From Pseudomonas fluorescens (GTDB lineage Bacteria; Pseudomonadota; Gammaproteobacteria; Pseudomonadales; Pseudomonadaceae), in NCBI RefSeq assembly GCF_001708445.1, contig NZ_CP015637.1, positions 5,395,001 through 5,459,000 on the forward strand: DNA of 64,000 nt, in the 5' to 3' direction. The notes under the pieces are model-generated. The model ran no database searches. It was not told the origin of the DNA and saw only the letters and a program-made list of their open reading frames with translations. The number at the start of each line of letters is the position of its first letter. Position 1 is the first letter of the stretch. A program made the position numbers and the translations under genes. This document shows, piece by piece, positions 9,396 through 19,761 of the stretch.

Positions 9396-9497
9396 CTGTA
9401 GGAGCGAGCTTGCTCGCGAAAAACCTGAGGACGCCGCGTTTATCCGGAAAAACCGCGTCAGCGTTGACGTCCTTCGCGAGCAAGCTCGCTCCTACAG
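9396..9497. repeat. REPIN of the GAGCGAGCTTGCTCGCG family
   Basis: CTGTAGGAGCGAGCTTGCTC and its exact inverse at the right end (GAGCAAGCTCGCTCCTACAG) flank a spacer of about 60 bases. This is a different REP family from the one next to leuA. Confidence 0.85.
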
Positions 9498-9548
9498 TAA
9501 GCAATGAAGCAGGGCCGCCTGGGGGTAACCCCAAGCATAGTCAAACCT

Positions 9549-10700
9549 TTACTTGATGGTCAGGGCTTCCAGCTTGCCGCTGTTGCCAAACACATAAAGC
9601 ATGTTACCCACGACCAGCGGACGGGCACGCAGGCCATCGCTGTCGATACGCTCACGACCTACAAAGCGACCGTCCACCTGGCTCAGCAGGTGCAGGTAAC
9701 CTTCGAAATCGCCTACCGCTACATAGCTGGAGAACACTTCCGGTGCCGACAGTTGACGGCGAGCCAGGGAGTCATTGCTCCACAGCGCAGTGGTGGAACG
9801 CTCGTCGACACTTTCAACAGTACCGGACGCCAGGCTTACGTAGACGCTGCCAAACCCTTGGGCGACACCCGCGTAGCTGGAAGCATCACGCTGCCAGTTG
9901 ATGCGACCGCTCTGAAGGTCCAGCGCGGCAACGCGGCCCTGGTAAGTGGCGACGTAGAGGGTTTCACCCGACAGCAGCAAGCCGCCGTCGATGTCCACGA
10001 CGCGATCCAGCTCGGAACGACCTTGCGGGATAGCCACGCGGGTTTCCCACGCAGGTACGCCATTCTGGGTGTCCAGGGCGACCACTTTACCGGTCGACAG
10101 GCCTGCAACGGCCAGATTGTTGGTCACAACCGGACCACTGGTACCGCGCAGGGTCAACACCGCAGGGGTGCTGTCATACAACCAGCGCTGTGCGCCGGTG
10201 CTGGCGTCGAGGCCAATCACACGGTCGTCCTGGGTTTGCACCACGACGATATCGCCGTTGGTAGCAGGCGGTGCGAGGACTTCACTGGTCACGCGAGCGC
10301 GCCATTTCTCTTCACCGGTGCTGGAGTCCAGCGCCACGACTTCGCCCTTGAGCGTGCCGAGCATCACCAGGCCGTAACCCACGCCTACGGCGCCGGACAC
10401 AGGCAGTTCCAGGTCTTTCTTCCATTTCACGTCGCCGTTCAGGCGATCCATGGAGATCACCACGCCGGTCACGTCAGCCGCCACAATGTTGTCACCGTCG
10501 ATTGCCGGTACCAACATGTTGTAGGTTTCGCCCTGGCCGTCACCGATGGAGCGGCTCCATTGCTTTTGCAGGACGACTTCTTCCTTGAAGCTGGTCAGCT
10601 CGGCCGGAGGCAGTTCTTTTTTACTGTTGCTGCTGCAACCCGCGGCCAGAACGGCCAGAGCCAGCAATGCTGCATGTTTCCAACGGATCACGTCACGCAT
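9549..10700 (-). CDS. bamB: Outer membrane protein assembly factor BamB
   Basis: BamB is a lipoprotein of the BAM complex that inserts beta-barrel proteins into the outer membrane. The 383-residue protein starts at the ATG 10698-10700 and has a lipoprotein signal with LAAGC at Cys22. The rest is an eight-bladed propeller of PQQ-type repeats; G-x-x-x-ALD-x-x-x-G-x-x-x-W signatures recur (VVALDSSTGEEKWRA, VIGLDASTGAQRW, VVALDTQNGVPAW, VAALDLQSGRINW). A longer frame upstream lacks a signal and was rejected. The start overlaps the yfgM-like gene by eight bases, so the pair is coupled, as in other gammaproteobacteria. Confidence 0.96.
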   Translation of the reverse strand: MRDVIRWKHAALLALAVLAAGCSSNSKKELPPAELTSFKEEVVLQKQWSRSIGDGQGETYNMLVPAIDGDNIVAADVTGVVISMDRLNGDVKWKKDLELPVSGAVGVGYGLVMLGTLKGEVVALDSSTGEEKWRARVTSEVLAPPATNGDIVVVQTQDDRVIGLDASTGAQRWLYDSTPAVLTLRGTSGPVVTNNLAVAGLSTGKVVALDTQNGVPAWETRVAIPQGRSELDRVVDIDGGLLLSGETLYVATYQGRVAALDLQSGRINWQRDASSYAGVAQGFGSVYVSLASGTVESVDERSTTALWSNDSLARRQLSAPEVFSSYVAVGDFEGYLHLLSQVDGRFVGRERIDSDGLRARPLVVGNMLYVFGNSGKLEALTIK

Positions 10701-11334
10701 CCCCTTTGGCCAAGTCGTCGAGCTTGATTTGTAAGCCACCGACCGCCGCTTCATCAGACAGCGCCGCCTTGGCTTTTTGGTACGCAGCATTGGCTTCGTC
10801 GGTACGACCCAATTGGACCAACAGGTCCCCCTTGAGCTCTTCGCGAGTGGCTACAAATGCCTTGTCAGCATCGCCGTCGAGCAGTTTGAGTGCTTCGTCG
10901 GCCTTGTTCTGTGCCGCCAATACCTGGGCCAGGCGCTGACGTGCGATTTCACCCAGGGTCGGGTTGGTCGGCTTGTCGGCGACGGCCTTCAGTTCAGCGG
11001 CTGCATCGTCCAGCTTGCCGGTATCGACCGCGACTTTCGCGACGAACAGGCTGCCGTATTGGGCGTAGGTACTGCCGCCAAATTCGTTCTTCAGCTTGCT
11101 TGCCAGGTCAGCCACCTGTGCAGGATCGGGCTTGCCGTCCGGCGTAAGGGTGGTTTCCAGCAATTGCTGATAGAGGATCGAGGCGCCTTGGGATTGGTTG
11201 GCCTGATACTTGTGCCAGGCTTGCCAGCCGAACACCACCACTAAAGCCAGCAGGCCACCGGTAACCAGGGGCTTGCCGTTACGCTGCCACCAGTCCTTGA
11301 ACTCGGCCAACTGCTCATCATCAGTACTCGACAC
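10693..11334 (-). CDS. YfgM-like TPR ancillary protein of the Sec translocon
   Basis: This 213-residue protein has an N-terminal cytoplasmic segment rich in acidic residues (SSTDDEQLAEFKDWWQRNG), one membrane helix (about 23-43, GGLLALVVVFGWQAW) and a periplasmic tetratricopeptide-like region (DUF2133/TPR_21). In E. coli YfgM joins PpiD at SecYEG and helps hand proteins to periplasmic chaperones. The position between hisS and bamB, overlapping the bamB start, is the conserved one. Confidence 0.9.
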   Translation of the reverse strand: MSSTDDEQLAEFKDWWQRNGKPLVTGGLLALVVVFGWQAWHKYQANQSQGASILYQQLLETTLTPDGKPDPAQVADLASKLKNEFGGSTYAQYGSLFVAKVAVDTGKLDDAAAELKAVADKPTNPTLGEIARQRLAQVLAAQNKADEALKLLDGDADKAFVATREELKGDLLVQLGRTDEANAAYQKAKAALSDEAAVGGLQIKLDDLAKGDA

Positions 11335-11375
11335 CCCAATACTCCTTAATCGCTAAATTCGGCTGTTCGACAGCT

Positions 11376-12665
11376 TCAACCCTGCACGACGCAGGTGGCC
11401 AAGTGCGCGGCGAGCGCATCGAAGGCAATGTTCTGTTGCTCACCCTGGCCACGCAGGGGTTTGAAACCTATCACTTGCTGGGCCAGTTCGTCATCGCCGA
11501 GGATCAGTGCATACAGCGCACCGCTCTTGTCAGCCTTCTTGAACTGGCTCTTGAAGCTGCCCGCGCCGGCATTGACCTGCAGGCGCAGGTTCGGCAGCTG
11601 GTCGCGCACTTTTTCGCTCAGGGCCAGGGCAGCCAGTTCGGCGGCCTCGCCGAAGGCGCACAGGTACACGTCCACCTGACGGGAGATTTCTTCCGGGACC
11701 TGTTCCAGGGTTTCGAGCAACAGGATCAGGCGCTCGATGCCCATGGCAAACCCCACGCCAGTGGTCGGCTTGCCGCCCATCTGCTCGACCAGGCCGTCGT
11801 AACGGCCACCGGCGCACACGGTGCCCTGGGCGCCGAGCTTGTCAGTGACCCACTCGAATACGGTCTTGCTGTAGTAATCGAGGCCGCGTACGAGTTTCGG
11901 GTTGATCACGTAGGGGATACCCACCGCGTCCAGGCGAGCCTTGAGGCCCTCGAAGTGCGTACGGGACTCGTCGTCCAGGTAGTCGGCCATTTTTGGCGCG
12001 TCGACCAGTACGGCTTGCGTGTCGGCATTCTTGGTATCGAGGACGCGCAGCGGATTGGTCTTCAGACGGCGCTGGCTGTCTTCGTCAAGTTTGTCCAGGT
12101 GGGCGGACAGGTACTCGACCAAGGCAACCCGGTAGCGCCCGCGAGATTCGCTGGTGCCCAGGCTGTTGAGCTCAAGCTTGACCGCGTCGCGGATACCCAG
12201 CAGGCCCCATAGGCGCCAGGTCAGCACGATCAGCTCGGCGTCGATGTCCGGACCGTCGAGGTTGAACACCTCCAGGCCGATCTGGTGGAACTGGCGATAG
12301 CGGCCTTTCTGTGGGCGCTCGTGACGGAACATCGGGCCGATGTACCACAGTTTCTGCGGCTGGCCACCACCGGTAAGGCCATGCTCAAGCACGGCGCGCA
12401 CGCAGGCTGCGGTCCCTTCCGGACGCAGGGTCAGGGAGTCGCCATTGCGGTCTTCGAAGGTGTACATCTCTTTTTCGACGATGTCGGTCACTTCACCGAT
12501 AGAGCGCTTGAACAGCTCGGTGAATTCGACGATCGGCATGCGGATCTGCTTGTAACCGTAGTTATCCAGCAGGCGCGCGACAGTGCCTTCGAAATAGCGC
12601 CACAGCGGCGTCTGCTCCGGCAGGATGTCGTTCATGCCACGTATGGCTTGCAGAGACTTGCTCAC
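11376..12665 (-). CDS. hisS: Histidyl-tRNA synthetase
   Basis: The 429-residue class II synthetase charges tRNA-His with histidine. Motif 2 is seen as [20 protein letters not shown], the histidine-specific HisA loop as [15 protein letters not shown], and motif 3 as [13 protein letters not shown]-terminal anticodon-binding domain occupies about 330-425. The start [15 protein letters not shown] is the canonical N-terminus. It lies in the ispG-hisS-yfgM-bamB order, 23 bases after ispG. Confidence 0.97.
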   Translation of the reverse strand: MSKSLQAIRGMNDILPEQTPLWRYFEGTVARLLDNYGYKQIRMPIVEFTELFKRSIGEVTDIVEKEMYTFEDRNGDSLTLRPEGTAACVRAVLEHGLTGGGQPQKLWYIGPMFRHERPQKGRYRQFHQIGLEVFNLDGPDIDAELIVLTWRLWGLLGIRDAVKLELNSLGTSESRGRYRVALVEYLSAHLDKLDEDSQRRLKTNPLRVLDTKNADTQAVLVDAPKMADYLDDESRTHFEGLKARLDAVGIPYVINPKLVRGLDYYSKTVFEWVTDKLGAQGTVCAGGRYDGLVEQMGGKPTTGVGFAMGIERLILLLETLEQVPEEISRQVDVYLCAFGEAAELAALALSEKVRDQLPNLRLQVNAGAGSFKSQFKKADKSGALYALILGDDELAQQVIGFKPLRGQGEQQNIAFDALAAHLATCVVQG

Positions 12666-12688
12666 ATCAAATCCTTAAATTCGTTCAA

Positions 12689-13798
12689 TCAGCCGCGCGC
12701 GATCAGCGCTGCGTCAGCCGCGACCTTTTCGGCCGCTTTCTGGCGGATCAGTCTTTCGAGCTCATCCACCAGATTGTCATTCGTCAACTTCTGCGACGGC
12801 TTACCGTCGATATAGATCAGGTTCGGCGTGCCGCCGGTCAAGCCGATATGGGCTTCCTTGGCTTCACCCGGGCCGTTGACCACGCAACCGATTACCGCAA
12901 CATCCAACGGTACCAGCAGGTCCTCGAGGCGCCCTTCCAGTTCGTTCATGGTTTTCACCACGTCGAAGTTCTGCCGTGAGCAGCTCGGGCAGGCAATGAA
13001 GTTGATGCCACGGGAACGCAAATGCAGGGATTTGAGAATGTCGTAACCGACCTTCACTTCCTCTACCGGGTCTGCCGCCAGGGAGATGCGGATAGTATCG
13101 CCAATCCCTTCGGCGAGCAGCATACCGAGACCCACCGCAGATTTCACTGTGCCTGAGCGTAAACCGCCGGCTTCGGTGATCCCCAGGTGCAGCGGCTGCA
13201 CGATTTCCTTGGCCAGCAGGCGGTAGGCTTCTACTGCCATGAAGACGTCGGACGCCTTTACGCTGACCTTGAAGTCCTGGAAATTCAGGCGTTCAAGGTG
13301 CTCAACGTGGCGCAGTGCCGACTCAACCAACGCAGCAGGAGTGGGTTCGCCGTATTTCTTTTGCAGGTCTTTTTCGAGGGAACCGGCGTTGACGCCGATA
13401 CGGATCGGAATCCCGCGGTCACGGGCAGCATCCACCACGGCACGCACGCGGTCTTCACGACCGATGTTGCCCGGGTTGATGCGCAGGCAATCGACACCGA
13501 GTTCGGCCACGCGTAGCGCGATCCTGTAGTCGAAGTGGATGTCGGCAACCAACGGCACCTTGACCAATTGCTTGATACGGCCAAAGGCTTCGGCAGCGTC
13601 CATGTCCGGCACGGAAACCCGCACGATGTCGACGCCAGCCGCTTCCAGACGATTGATCTGGGCGACGGTAGCTGCGACATCATTGGTGTCGCTGTTGGTC
13701 ATGCTTTGTACTGCGATGGGGGCATCGCCACCCACCGGCACCGAGCCGACCCAGATCTTGCGCGATACGCGACGTTTGATTGGAGATTCGCCGTGCAT
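12689..13798 (-). CDS. ispG: 4-hydroxy-3-methylbut-2-enyl diphosphate synthase (IspG/GcpE)
   Basis: IspG reduces methylerythritol cyclodiphosphate to HMBPP, the penultimate step of the MEP isoprenoid pathway. At 369 residues it has the short bacterial architecture: a TIM barrel (N-terminal) and a [4Fe-4S] reductase domain. The cluster ligands are visible as [10 protein letters not shown] and [10 protein letters not shown]. The N-terminus [33 protein letters not shown] is split over substrate-binding residues typical of GcpE. The cluster requirement links it to the isc operon 4 kb away. It starts two bases from the rodZ stop. Confidence 0.97.
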   Translation of the reverse strand: MHGESPIKRRVSRKIWVGSVPVGGDAPIAVQSMTNSDTNDVAATVAQINRLEAAGVDIVRVSVPDMDAAEAFGRIKQLVKVPLVADIHFDYRIALRVAELGVDCLRINPGNIGREDRVRAVVDAARDRGIPIRIGVNAGSLEKDLQKKYGEPTPAALVESALRHVEHLERLNFQDFKVSVKASDVFMAVEAYRLLAKEIVQPLHLGITEAGGLRSGTVKSAVGLGMLLAEGIGDTIRISLAADPVEEVKVGYDILKSLHLRSRGINFIACPSCSRQNFDVVKTMNELEGRLEDLLVPLDVAVIGCVVNGPGEAKEAHIGLTGGTPNLIYIDGKPSQKLTNDNLVDELERLIRQKAAEKVAADAALIARG

Positions 13799-13800
13799 GA

Positions 13801-14826
13801 CTATTGTCCCAACTTCAGGCGAGCGGTCTCGCCACTGGTGAACGGCGCCACGTCCACAGGCTGGCCGTTGTAGGCCACTTGCGCGCCACGGGCAAAGCCC
13901 AGACGCAGCGTCAAAGGTGGTTTGCCGCCCTGGTCGAGCGTGTCGCCCTTACGCTTCAGACCGCTGAACAGCACTTTGCCATTGCCATCGGTGAGCTGCG
14001 TCCAGCAATCAGCAACAAAGGTGATTTGTACGTGCCCGTCACCCGCGATCAACGCAGGTGTGGTGGGCGGCGAAATCGCGGGCGCCGCCGGGGCAGCTGG
14101 GGCGGTAGTCGCAGGAGCCTGGGCGGGAACAGCCGGTGCATGGGCCTGGGCAGCAGGCGCTACCGGAGTATGAGCAGGTACGGCCGGGGTACTTGGAACG
14201 GCCGGTGTAGCCGGAGCAGGTACTACGGCGGTTGCAGTGCCTGCATCCGGTATCGGTTGCTCGGTGGCGGGCGGCACCTGGGGCGCAGCCTGGCCTTCGA
14301 CAACAGCCTGGTCTTCCGGCTCGTCGAGCGGGTGAATCTGGGTGGTGCCGTCGGCGCTCTCGACTTCGACGTGCTCCATGCTGTTACTGGCCAGGTCCTT
14401 GCCGCGCTGGGAAGTCTGGTCCTGCCACCAGAGGAAGCCACCGCCGATGACGGCGATCAACAGTAACAGGCTGACAATACGCAAGATCGTGTGGGAAACC
14501 CGCACCGGCTCTTCGATGCGACCCAGGCCATGGACATTGCTGCCCTGGGAGTCGGTACCGGTGAACTGGTCGAACTCCTGGACCAGGACGGCCTGGTCGA
14601 TGCCCAGCAATTTGGCATAGGCGCGGATATAGCCGCGGGCAAAGGTATGCCCAGGCAGCTTGTCGAACGCGCCGGCTTCCAGGTTGCCCAGGGACGTGGT
14701 GGTCAAATTGAGCTTGAGGGCCACTTCTGCCAGCGACCAACCATTGCTTTCGCGGGCCTGACGCAAGGTCTCGCCTGGGTTTACGCGATTAGCTGCTACA
14801 ACTTCCGGGTGCGCCGCTTTCATCAT
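13801..14826 (-). CDS. rodZ: Cytoskeleton protein RodZ
   Basis: RodZ links MreB to the elongasome and sets rod shape. The 341-residue protein has an N-terminal Cro-like HTH (about 15-85, [18 protein letters not shown]), one membrane helix (about 113-133, [25 protein letters not shown]), a periplasmic linker very rich in Pro and Ala (about 170-255), and a C-terminal beta domain (DUF4115, [18 protein letters not shown]). Tandem ATG codons make the start uncertain by one residue; the second lies exactly at the pilF stop overlap. The low-complexity Ala/Pro linker is likely to vary in length among strains. Confidence 0.94.
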   Translation of the reverse strand: MMKAAHPEVVAANRVNPGETLRQARESNGWSLAEVALKLNLTTTSLGNLEAGAFDKLPGHTFARGYIRAYAKLLGIDQAVLVQEFDQFTGTDSQGSNVHGLGRIEEPVRVSHTILRIVSLLLLIAVIGGGFLWWQDQTSQRGKDLASNSMEHVEVESADGTTQIHPLDEPEDQAVVEGQAAPQVPPATEQPIPDAGTATAVVPAPATPAVPSTPAVPAHTPVAPAAQAHAPAVPAQAPATTAPAAPAAPAISPPTTPALIAGDGHVQITFVADCWTQLTDGNGKVLFSGLKRKGDTLDQGGKPPLTLRLGFARGAQVAYNGQPVDVAPFTSGETARLKLGQ

Positions 14827-15581
14827 TGCTCCGACAGGTATTGCTGATATTCCGGGGTACCGGGATAGAGTCGTTCGAGTTGCTGGCCAAAACGTGCGGC
14901 CGTGTCGCGTTCTTCATGAACCGTCGCCAGGCGCACGCCGAGCAATAGACTACGTGCATTTTGCCCGCTGAGCAGGCTAAAACGCTCGTAATAGTCACGT
15001 GCCGGCACATAATGCCTGTCTTCGTAGGACAACTCAGCCATTTCGAGCAAGGCTCGTGGCTGGCGACTGTTCAGGTGCAGGGCTTTTTCCAACTGCTGGC
15101 GCGCGCTGTCGCGCAGACCGAGGCGCTTGGAGGTCACTCCCAGGTTCTCGAAAACGCGCGAGCGCTCAGGATAGAGGGTATCGGCGCTGGCTTGCTGGAA
15201 ATAACGAGAAGCCTGGTCATAGCGTTTCTGCTCGAACAGAAAGCTGCCGTAGTTGTTCAGCAGCCGTGGGTCGGCAGGACGGGAGGCCAGGGCCTTGTTG
15301 AAATACTGGTCGGCCAGTTCAGGCTCGGCCTGGGCCTGGAACACCAAGGCCAGTGCAGCATTGGCGTCGGCATCGTCGCGGTCCAGCTCAATGGCCTTTC
15401 TCAACGGCACCTTGGCTTGCTCGCTCATGCCTTGGCGCAGGTAACCCAGGCCCAACTGAACATAGGCCGCTCGCGCCTCTTCACGGCCCTTGCCGGTTTG
15501 CAAAGGGCTGTCATGGCCCGATGAAACACAACCGGCCGCAAGACCGGTAACCAGCAGGAGCAGCGCAAGGCGCAAGGGCAT
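14823..15581 (-). CDS. pilF: Type IV pilus biogenesis TPR lipoprotein PilF (PilW)
   Basis: PilF is the outer-membrane pilotin that lets the PilQ secretin assemble. The 252-residue protein has a lipobox LAAGC at Cys18 and about six tetratricopeptide repeats (GLGYLRQGMSEQAKVPLRKA, ANAALALVFQAQ, NNYGSFLFEQKRYDQA and others). AGAGGA precedes the ATG by six bases. The gene overlaps rodZ by four bases and follows rlmN; this order is conserved in pseudomonads. Other pil genes are not in the window. Confidence 0.93.
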   Translation of the reverse strand: MPLRLALLLLVTGLAAGCVSSGHDSPLQTGKGREEARAAYVQLGLGYLRQGMSEQAKVPLRKAIELDRDDADANAALALVFQAQAEPELADQYFNKALASRPADPRLLNNYGSFLFEQKRYDQASRYFQQASADTLYPERSRVFENLGVTSKRLGLRDSARQQLEKALHLNSRQPRALLEMAELSYEDRHYVPARDYYERFSLLSGQNARSLLLGVRLATVHEERDTAARFGQQLERLYPGTPEYQQYLSEQ

Positions 15582-15593
15582 AGAGATCCTCTC

Positions 15594-16742
15594 TCAGGTT
15601 CGATTCGCAGCGCTTTGCGGCATATCGTCGGTGGCACTCAGTTCGCGCACCGCGATATAACGTTCGCTGCGACGGGTGCGATCCAGCACCTGTCCTACCA
15701 ATTGGCCACAAGCGGCGTCGATGTCTTCACCACGGGTGGTACGTACGGTGACATTGAAGCCCGCCTGGTGCAGTTGATCCTGGAAACGGCGGATGGCGTT
15801 GTTGCTCGGCCGCTCGTAGCCAGAATGGGGAAACGGGTTGAACGGAATCAGGTTGATCTTGCACGGGATGTTCTTGAGCAACTCGATCATCTCGACCGCG
15901 TGTTCGACCTTGTCGTTGATGTCCTTGAGCAAGGTGTACTCGATGGTCAGCACGCGCTTTTCGCCCAGGGACGACATATAGCGCTGGCAAGATTCGAGCA
16001 GCATCTTAAGCGGATACTTCTTGTTGATCGGCACCAATTGGTTACGCAATGCGTCATTCGGTGCGTGCAGCGACAACGCCAGGGAGACGTCGATGTGCTT
16101 GGACAGCTCATCGATCATCGGCACCACGCCGGAAGTCGACAGGGTCACACGGCGCTTGGAGATGCCGTAGCCCAGGTCGTCCATCATCAGGTGCATGGCC
16201 GCAACCACGTTGTCGAAGTTCAGCAGCGGCTCACCCATGCCCATCATCACCACGTTGGTGATGGCACGGTCGACGGTCGCCGGGACGCTGCCAAAGGATT
16301 TGTTGGCAATCCACACCTGGCCAATGACTTCGGCGGCGGTGAGGTTGCTATTGAAGCCTTGCTTGCCGGTGGAGCAGAAACTGCAATCCAGGGCACAGCC
16401 TGCCTGGGACGAAACGCACAAGGTGCCGCGTTTGCCCTGGGGAATGTATACGGTCTCGACGCAGCTGCCGGACGCCACGCGCACCACCCATTTACGGGTG
16501 CCGTCGCTGGAGATGTCCTCGCTGACAACTTCCGGACCACGGACCTCGGCAATGGCCTTGAGCTTGTCACGCAGGGCCTTGCTGACGTTCGTCATGGCAT
16601 CGAAATCGTCGACGCCAAAGTGGTGAATCCACTTCATTACCTGACCGGCACGGAAACGCTTCTCCCCGATTGAGTCGAAGAATTTTTCCATTTCCTGTTG
16701 AGTCAGACCCAGCAGGTTGGTTTTTACAGTCGATGTAGTCAT
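15594..16742 (-). CDS. rlmN: 23S rRNA/tRNA adenine-C2 methyltransferase RlmN
   Basis: RlmN is a radical-SAM enzyme methylating A2503 of 23S rRNA and A37 of some tRNAs. The 382-residue protein has the radical SAM cysteines in [15 protein letters not shown] (near 115-125), the SAM-binding MGMGEPLLN, and the methyl-carrying Cys in the C-terminal AACGQLVGQ. The N-terminal helical domain carries [15 protein letters not shown]. Its [4Fe-4S] cluster depends on Fe-S assembly, and the isc operon lies just upstream. It precedes pilF with 12 bases between. Confidence 0.96.
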   Translation of the reverse strand: MTTSTVKTNLLGLTQQEMEKFFDSIGEKRFRAGQVMKWIHHFGVDDFDAMTNVSKALRDKLKAIAEVRGPEVVSEDISSDGTRKWVVRVASGSCVETVYIPQGKRGTLCVSSQAGCALDCSFCSTGKQGFNSNLTAAEVIGQVWIANKSFGSVPATVDRAITNVVMMGMGEPLLNFDNVVAAMHLMMDDLGYGISKRRVTLSTSGVVPMIDELSKHIDVSLALSLHAPNDALRNQLVPINKKYPLKMLLESCQRYMSSLGEKRVLTIEYTLLKDINDKVEHAVEMIELLKNIPCKINLIPFNPFPHSGYERPSNNAIRRFQDQLHQAGFNVTVRTTRGEDIDAACGQLVGQVLDRTRRSERYIAVRELSATDDMPQSAANRT

Positions 16743-16770
16743 GGATTCACCTTCACTCTTAAGCCAATGC

Positions 16771-17196
16771 TTAGCGAGTGGTTACTTCAGTAGCTGCGAA
16801 GAAGTACGAGATTTCGCGAGCAGCAGCGGCTTCGGAGTCCGAACCGTGTACAGCGTTGGCGTCGATGGAGTCAGCGAAATCAGCACGGATGGTGCCGGCA
16901 GCTGCTTCTTTAGGGTTGGTAGCACCCATCAGTTCGCGGTTCAGAGCGATAGCGTTTTCGCCTTCCAGAACCTGAACAACGACAGGACCGGAGATCATGA
17001 AGGCAACCAGGTCGCCGAAGAAGCCACGAGCGCTGTGCTCAGCGTAGAAACCTTCAGCTTCAGCCTTGGACAGTTGCTTGAGTTTCGAAGCTACAACCTT
17101 CAGGCCGGCTTTTTCGAAACGAGTGGTGATCTCGCCGATGACGTTTTTTGCAACAGCGTCAGGCTTGATGATGGAGAAAGTACGTTGAACAGCCAT
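16771..17196 (-). CDS. ndk: Nucleoside diphosphate kinase
   Basis: Ndk transfers gamma-phosphate between nucleoside triphosphates and diphosphates through a phospho-His. The 141-residue protein matches the family: [20 protein letters not shown] at the start and the active-site His in [12 protein letters not shown] near 117. GGAG precedes the ATG. The promoter at 17242-17270 lies inside the isc terminator hairpin. No downstream gene overlaps; rlmN follows after 28 bases and may be partly read from ndk. Confidence 0.97.
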   Translation of the reverse strand: MAVQRTFSIIKPDAVAKNVIGEITTRFEKAGLKVVASKLKQLSKAEAEGFYAEHSARGFFGDLVAFMISGPVVVQVLEGENAIALNRELMGATNPKEAAAGTIRADFADSIDANAVHGSDSEAAAAREISYFFAATEVTTR

Positions 17197-17222
17197 GGTG
17201 TAACTCCAGAAACGGTAATTTA

Positions 17223-17255
17223 CGAAAAATTAAACCCGCGAATTATACGCGGGTT
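17223..17255 (-). terminator. Intrinsic terminator of the isc operon
   Basis: On the minus strand AACCCGCG pairs with CGCGGGTT around TATAATT, followed by TAATTTTTCG. It starts 32 bases after the iscX stop. Its loop also contains the ndk -10 hexamer. Confidence 0.8.
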
Positions 17256-17270
17256 CTTGGGTATTGCCTA
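17242..17270 (-). promoter_or_regulatory. Predicted sigma70 promoter of ndk
   Basis: On the minus strand TAGGCA (17265-17270), a 17-base spacer and a perfect TATAAT (17242-17247) lie 46 bases upstream of the ndk ATG. The -10 sits in the terminator loop of the preceding operon. Confidence 0.6.
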
Positions 17271-17287
17271 ACTGCGTAAGGGAGGCG

Positions 17288-17488
17288 TCAGTCCTGTTCT
17301 TCTTTCCAGGCTGTCTGAATAGCTTCCAAAACCTTTTCGCCACCGCGATCACGCTCATCGTCAAAACCTGGCAAGGCCATGACCATGTCACGCAAAGCAA
17401 CAAAGTTCAGCGAATAGGGATCCATATCCGGGTTGCCGTCGGCCAACAGGATAGCGATTTCTTGCACATCAACCCATTTAAGACTCAT
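17288..17488 (-). CDS. iscX: Fe-S assembly protein IscX
   Basis: IscX is a 66-residue acidic protein that binds IscS and tunes cluster synthesis with frataxin. The family pattern is clear: LKWVDVQEIAILLAD, then NPDMDPYSLNFVALRDMV and LPGF near the middle. It is the last gene of the isc operon, 14 bases after fdx. Confidence 0.95.
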   Translation of the reverse strand: MSLKWVDVQEIAILLADGNPDMDPYSLNFVALRDMVMALPGFDDERDRGGEKVLEAIQTAWKEEQD

Positions 17489-17502
17489 GACACTTCCTTG
17501 AA

Positions 17503-17844
17503 TCAGTGCGGCGCTTCGGCCGCATGGTTGAGGGAATATTTCGGGATTTCGACGGTGATGTCTTCCGTTCCGACCTTTGCCTGACAGCTTAGGCGAGAAG
17601 TCGCTTCCAGGCCCCAGGCCCGGTCAAGAAAGTCCTCTTCCAACTCGTCCGCTTCTTCCAGAGAGTTGAACCCCTCACGAATGATGCAGTGGCAGGTGGT
17701 GCAAGCGCACACTCCACCACAGGCACTTTCGATCTCGATGTGGTTGTCATGGGCAACTTCGAGGATGGACTTGCCGGTCTCAGCCTCAACAACCATACCG
17801 TCCGGGCAGTGCTCGGCGTGTGGCAGAAAAATGACCTGCGGCAT
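17503..17844 (-). CDS. fdx: ISC-type [2Fe-2S] ferredoxin
   Basis: This 113-residue adrenodoxin-type ferredoxin gives electrons for cluster assembly on IscU. Cluster ligands are Cys42, Cys48 and Cys51 (ACGGVCACTTCHC) and a fourth Cys near 87 (SRLSCQAKV). ISIM-type helix 2 acidic residues (LEEADELEEDFLDRA) form the partner-binding surface. It sits three bases from the hscA stop, in the standard position. Confidence 0.96.
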   Translation of the reverse strand: MPQVIFLPHAEHCPDGMVVEAETGKSILEVAHDNHIEIESACGGVCACTTCHCIIREGFNSLEEADELEEDFLDRAWGLEATSRLSCQAKVGTEDITVEIPKYSLNHAAEAPH

Positions 17845-17847
17845 TGA

Positions 17848-19710
17848 TTATTCCTCGATTTCATTCAGGTTGCGCCCGGCCAGTGCGGCTTTCACCGTCT
17901 GATCCATGCGGCGGGCGGCAAAGGCGTCAGTCACCTGCGACAAGCGCTTGGTCTGTTGCTCGATGGCGTAACCATCGTTGCCTTTCATCAGTTCGGCCAG
18001 TTCCTGCATCTGCAGGTCGATGACCATGCGCTCTTCGGCATCCAGCAGGCGCTCGCCGTCGGCGTCAAGGGCGCCCTGCACCGCTTCGAGCAGGCGCTGG
18101 GCATCCACTTGTTGCTCACGCAGTACGCGCGCGACCTTATCGTCACCGGCGTACTGGAACGAGTCCTTGAGCATCTTGGCGATTTCGCCGTCAGTCAGGC
18201 CGTAGGACGGCTTGACCTGGATGCTCGCTTCGACGCCTGACGCCAATTCACGCGCAGCCACGCTGAGCAGGCCGTCGGCGTCGACCTGGAAGGTCACGCG
18301 AATCTTCGCGGCACCGGCAACCATGGCCGGGATACCGCGCAATTCGAAGCGCGCCAGTGAGCGACAGTCGCTGATCAGCTCGCGCTCACCTTGCAGCACA
18401 TGAATCATCATGGCCGTCTGGCCATCTTTATAGGTCGTGAAATCCTGGGCGCGGGCAACAGGGATGGTGGTGTTGCGCGGAATCACCTTCTCCATCAAGC
18501 CGCCCATGGTTTCCAGCCCCAGGGACAACGGAATCACGTCGAGCAGCAACAGCTCGCCACCATCGCGCTTATTGCCGGCCAGGGTATCGGCCTGGATCGC
18601 CGCACCGATGGCGACCACTTGATCCGGATCGATTTCGGTCAGCGGCTGGCGGCCAAAGGCTTCGGCCACGGCTTCGCGAACACGTGGTACGCGGGTCGAA
18701 CCGCCGACCATGACCACGGCGACTACGTCTTCCAGCTCGACGCCGGAATCACGCACGGCGCGCCGGCAGGCTTTCAGGCTGCGGGCGACCATCGGCTCGA
18801 TCAAAGCATCGAAGGCTTCACGGGTCAGTTGGGCCGACCAGCTACCATAGGACACTTCAACCGATGCAGCATCAGTCAGCGCTTCTTTAGCAGCGCAGGC
18901 GGTTTGCAGCAGGTTGCGCTGCGCGCCCGGGTCCAGATCGGCGGACAAGCCGGCACTGGTGATGATCCAGCCCGCGATGGCGTGATCGAAGTCATCGCCG
19001 CCCAGGGCTGTATCGCCACCCGTGGCCAGTACTTCGAAGACACCGCCAGTCAGGCGCAGGATCGAAATATCAAAGGTGCCGCCGCCCAGGTCGTAAATGG
19101 CGACCAGGCCTTCGGCATGCTGGTCCAGGCCATACGCCACAGCGGCTGCCGTCGGCTCGTTGAGCAGGCGCAGCACGTTCAGGCCGGCAAGCTTCGCCGC
19201 GTCCTTGGTGGCCTGGCGCTGAGCATCATCGAAATAGGCCGGAACCGTGATCACCGCCCCGACCAGCTCGCCGCCCAAGGTGGTTTCTGCACGCTGGCGC
19301 AGCACCTTGAGGATATCGGCCGACACTTCCACCGGGCTCTTCGGGCCCTGGACGGTGTCGATGAACGGCATGTGGGACTCGCCACCGACAAAGCGGTAAG
19401 GCAGTTGGTCGCCCAGCTGCTTGACGTCGGACAGACCACGACCCATCAAGCGCTTGACCGACAGTACGGTATTCAGGGGGTCGGTAGACGCCGCCAGCTT
19501 GGCCGACTCGCCCACTTCGGTGCGATCGGCGTGATAACGCACAGCGGACGGCAGGATCACCTGGCCATCGGCGTCGGGCAGCGGCTCGGACAGGCCGCTG
19601 CGCAAGGCAGCGACCAGGGAATTGGTGGTGCCCAGGTCAATCCCCACCGCCAGGCGACGCTGGTGCGGTTGAGGGCTTTGGCCGGGTTCGGCGATTTGCA
19701 GTAGAGCCAT
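17848..19710 (-). CDS. hscA: Fe-S assembly Hsp70 chaperone HscA
   Basis: HscA is the specialised DnaK-like chaperone that binds the LPPVK motif of IscU and releases the cluster to acceptor proteins. The 620-residue length is typical. The ATPase domain has [13 protein letters not shown] near 24, [12 protein letters not shown] near 205 and [12 protein letters not shown] near 345. The substrate-binding domain follows (about 395-510) and a helical lid ends the protein. HscB, its J-protein, is encoded just upstream. Confidence 0.97.
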   Translation of the reverse strand: MALLQIAEPGQSPQPHQRRLAVGIDLGTTNSLVAALRSGLSEPLPDADGQVILPSAVRYHADRTEVGESAKLAASTDPLNTVLSVKRLMGRGLSDVKQLGDQLPYRFVGGESHMPFIDTVQGPKSPVEVSADILKVLRQRAETTLGGELVGAVITVPAYFDDAQRQATKDAAKLAGLNVLRLLNEPTAAAVAYGLDQHAEGLVAIYDLGGGTFDISILRLTGGVFEVLATGGDTALGGDDFDHAIAGWIITSAGLSADLDPGAQRNLLQTACAAKEALTDAASVEVSYGSWSAQLTREAFDALIEPMVARSLKACRRAVRDSGVELEDVVAVVMVGGSTRVPRVREAVAEAFGRQPLTEIDPDQVVAIGAAIQADTLAGNKRDGGELLLLDVIPLSLGLETMGGLMEKVIPRNTTIPVARAQDFTTYKDGQTAMMIHVLQGERELISDCRSLARFELRGIPAMVAGAAKIRVTFQVDADGLLSVAARELASGVEASIQVKPSYGLTDGEIAKMLKDSFQYAGDDKVARVLREQQVDAQRLLEAVQGALDADGERLLDAEERMVIDLQMQELAELMKGNDGYAIEQQTKRLSQVTDAFAARRMDQTVKAALAGRNLNEIEE

Positions 19711-19761
19711 GGTAATCAGGTCTTATCTGTCTATCAGGCGTGCATCACGGGCAGCACTGGG

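Noticed and set aside
9396..9497. Long inverted repeat taken first for an IS end or attachment site
   Set aside because: Sequence equals the common REP family and similar copies are at 61240-61342. No transposase is near.
13801..14826. Ala/Pro-rich centre of rodZ as a tandem repeat of interest
   Set aside because: Such a linker is normal for RodZ and has no exact DNA repeat unit.
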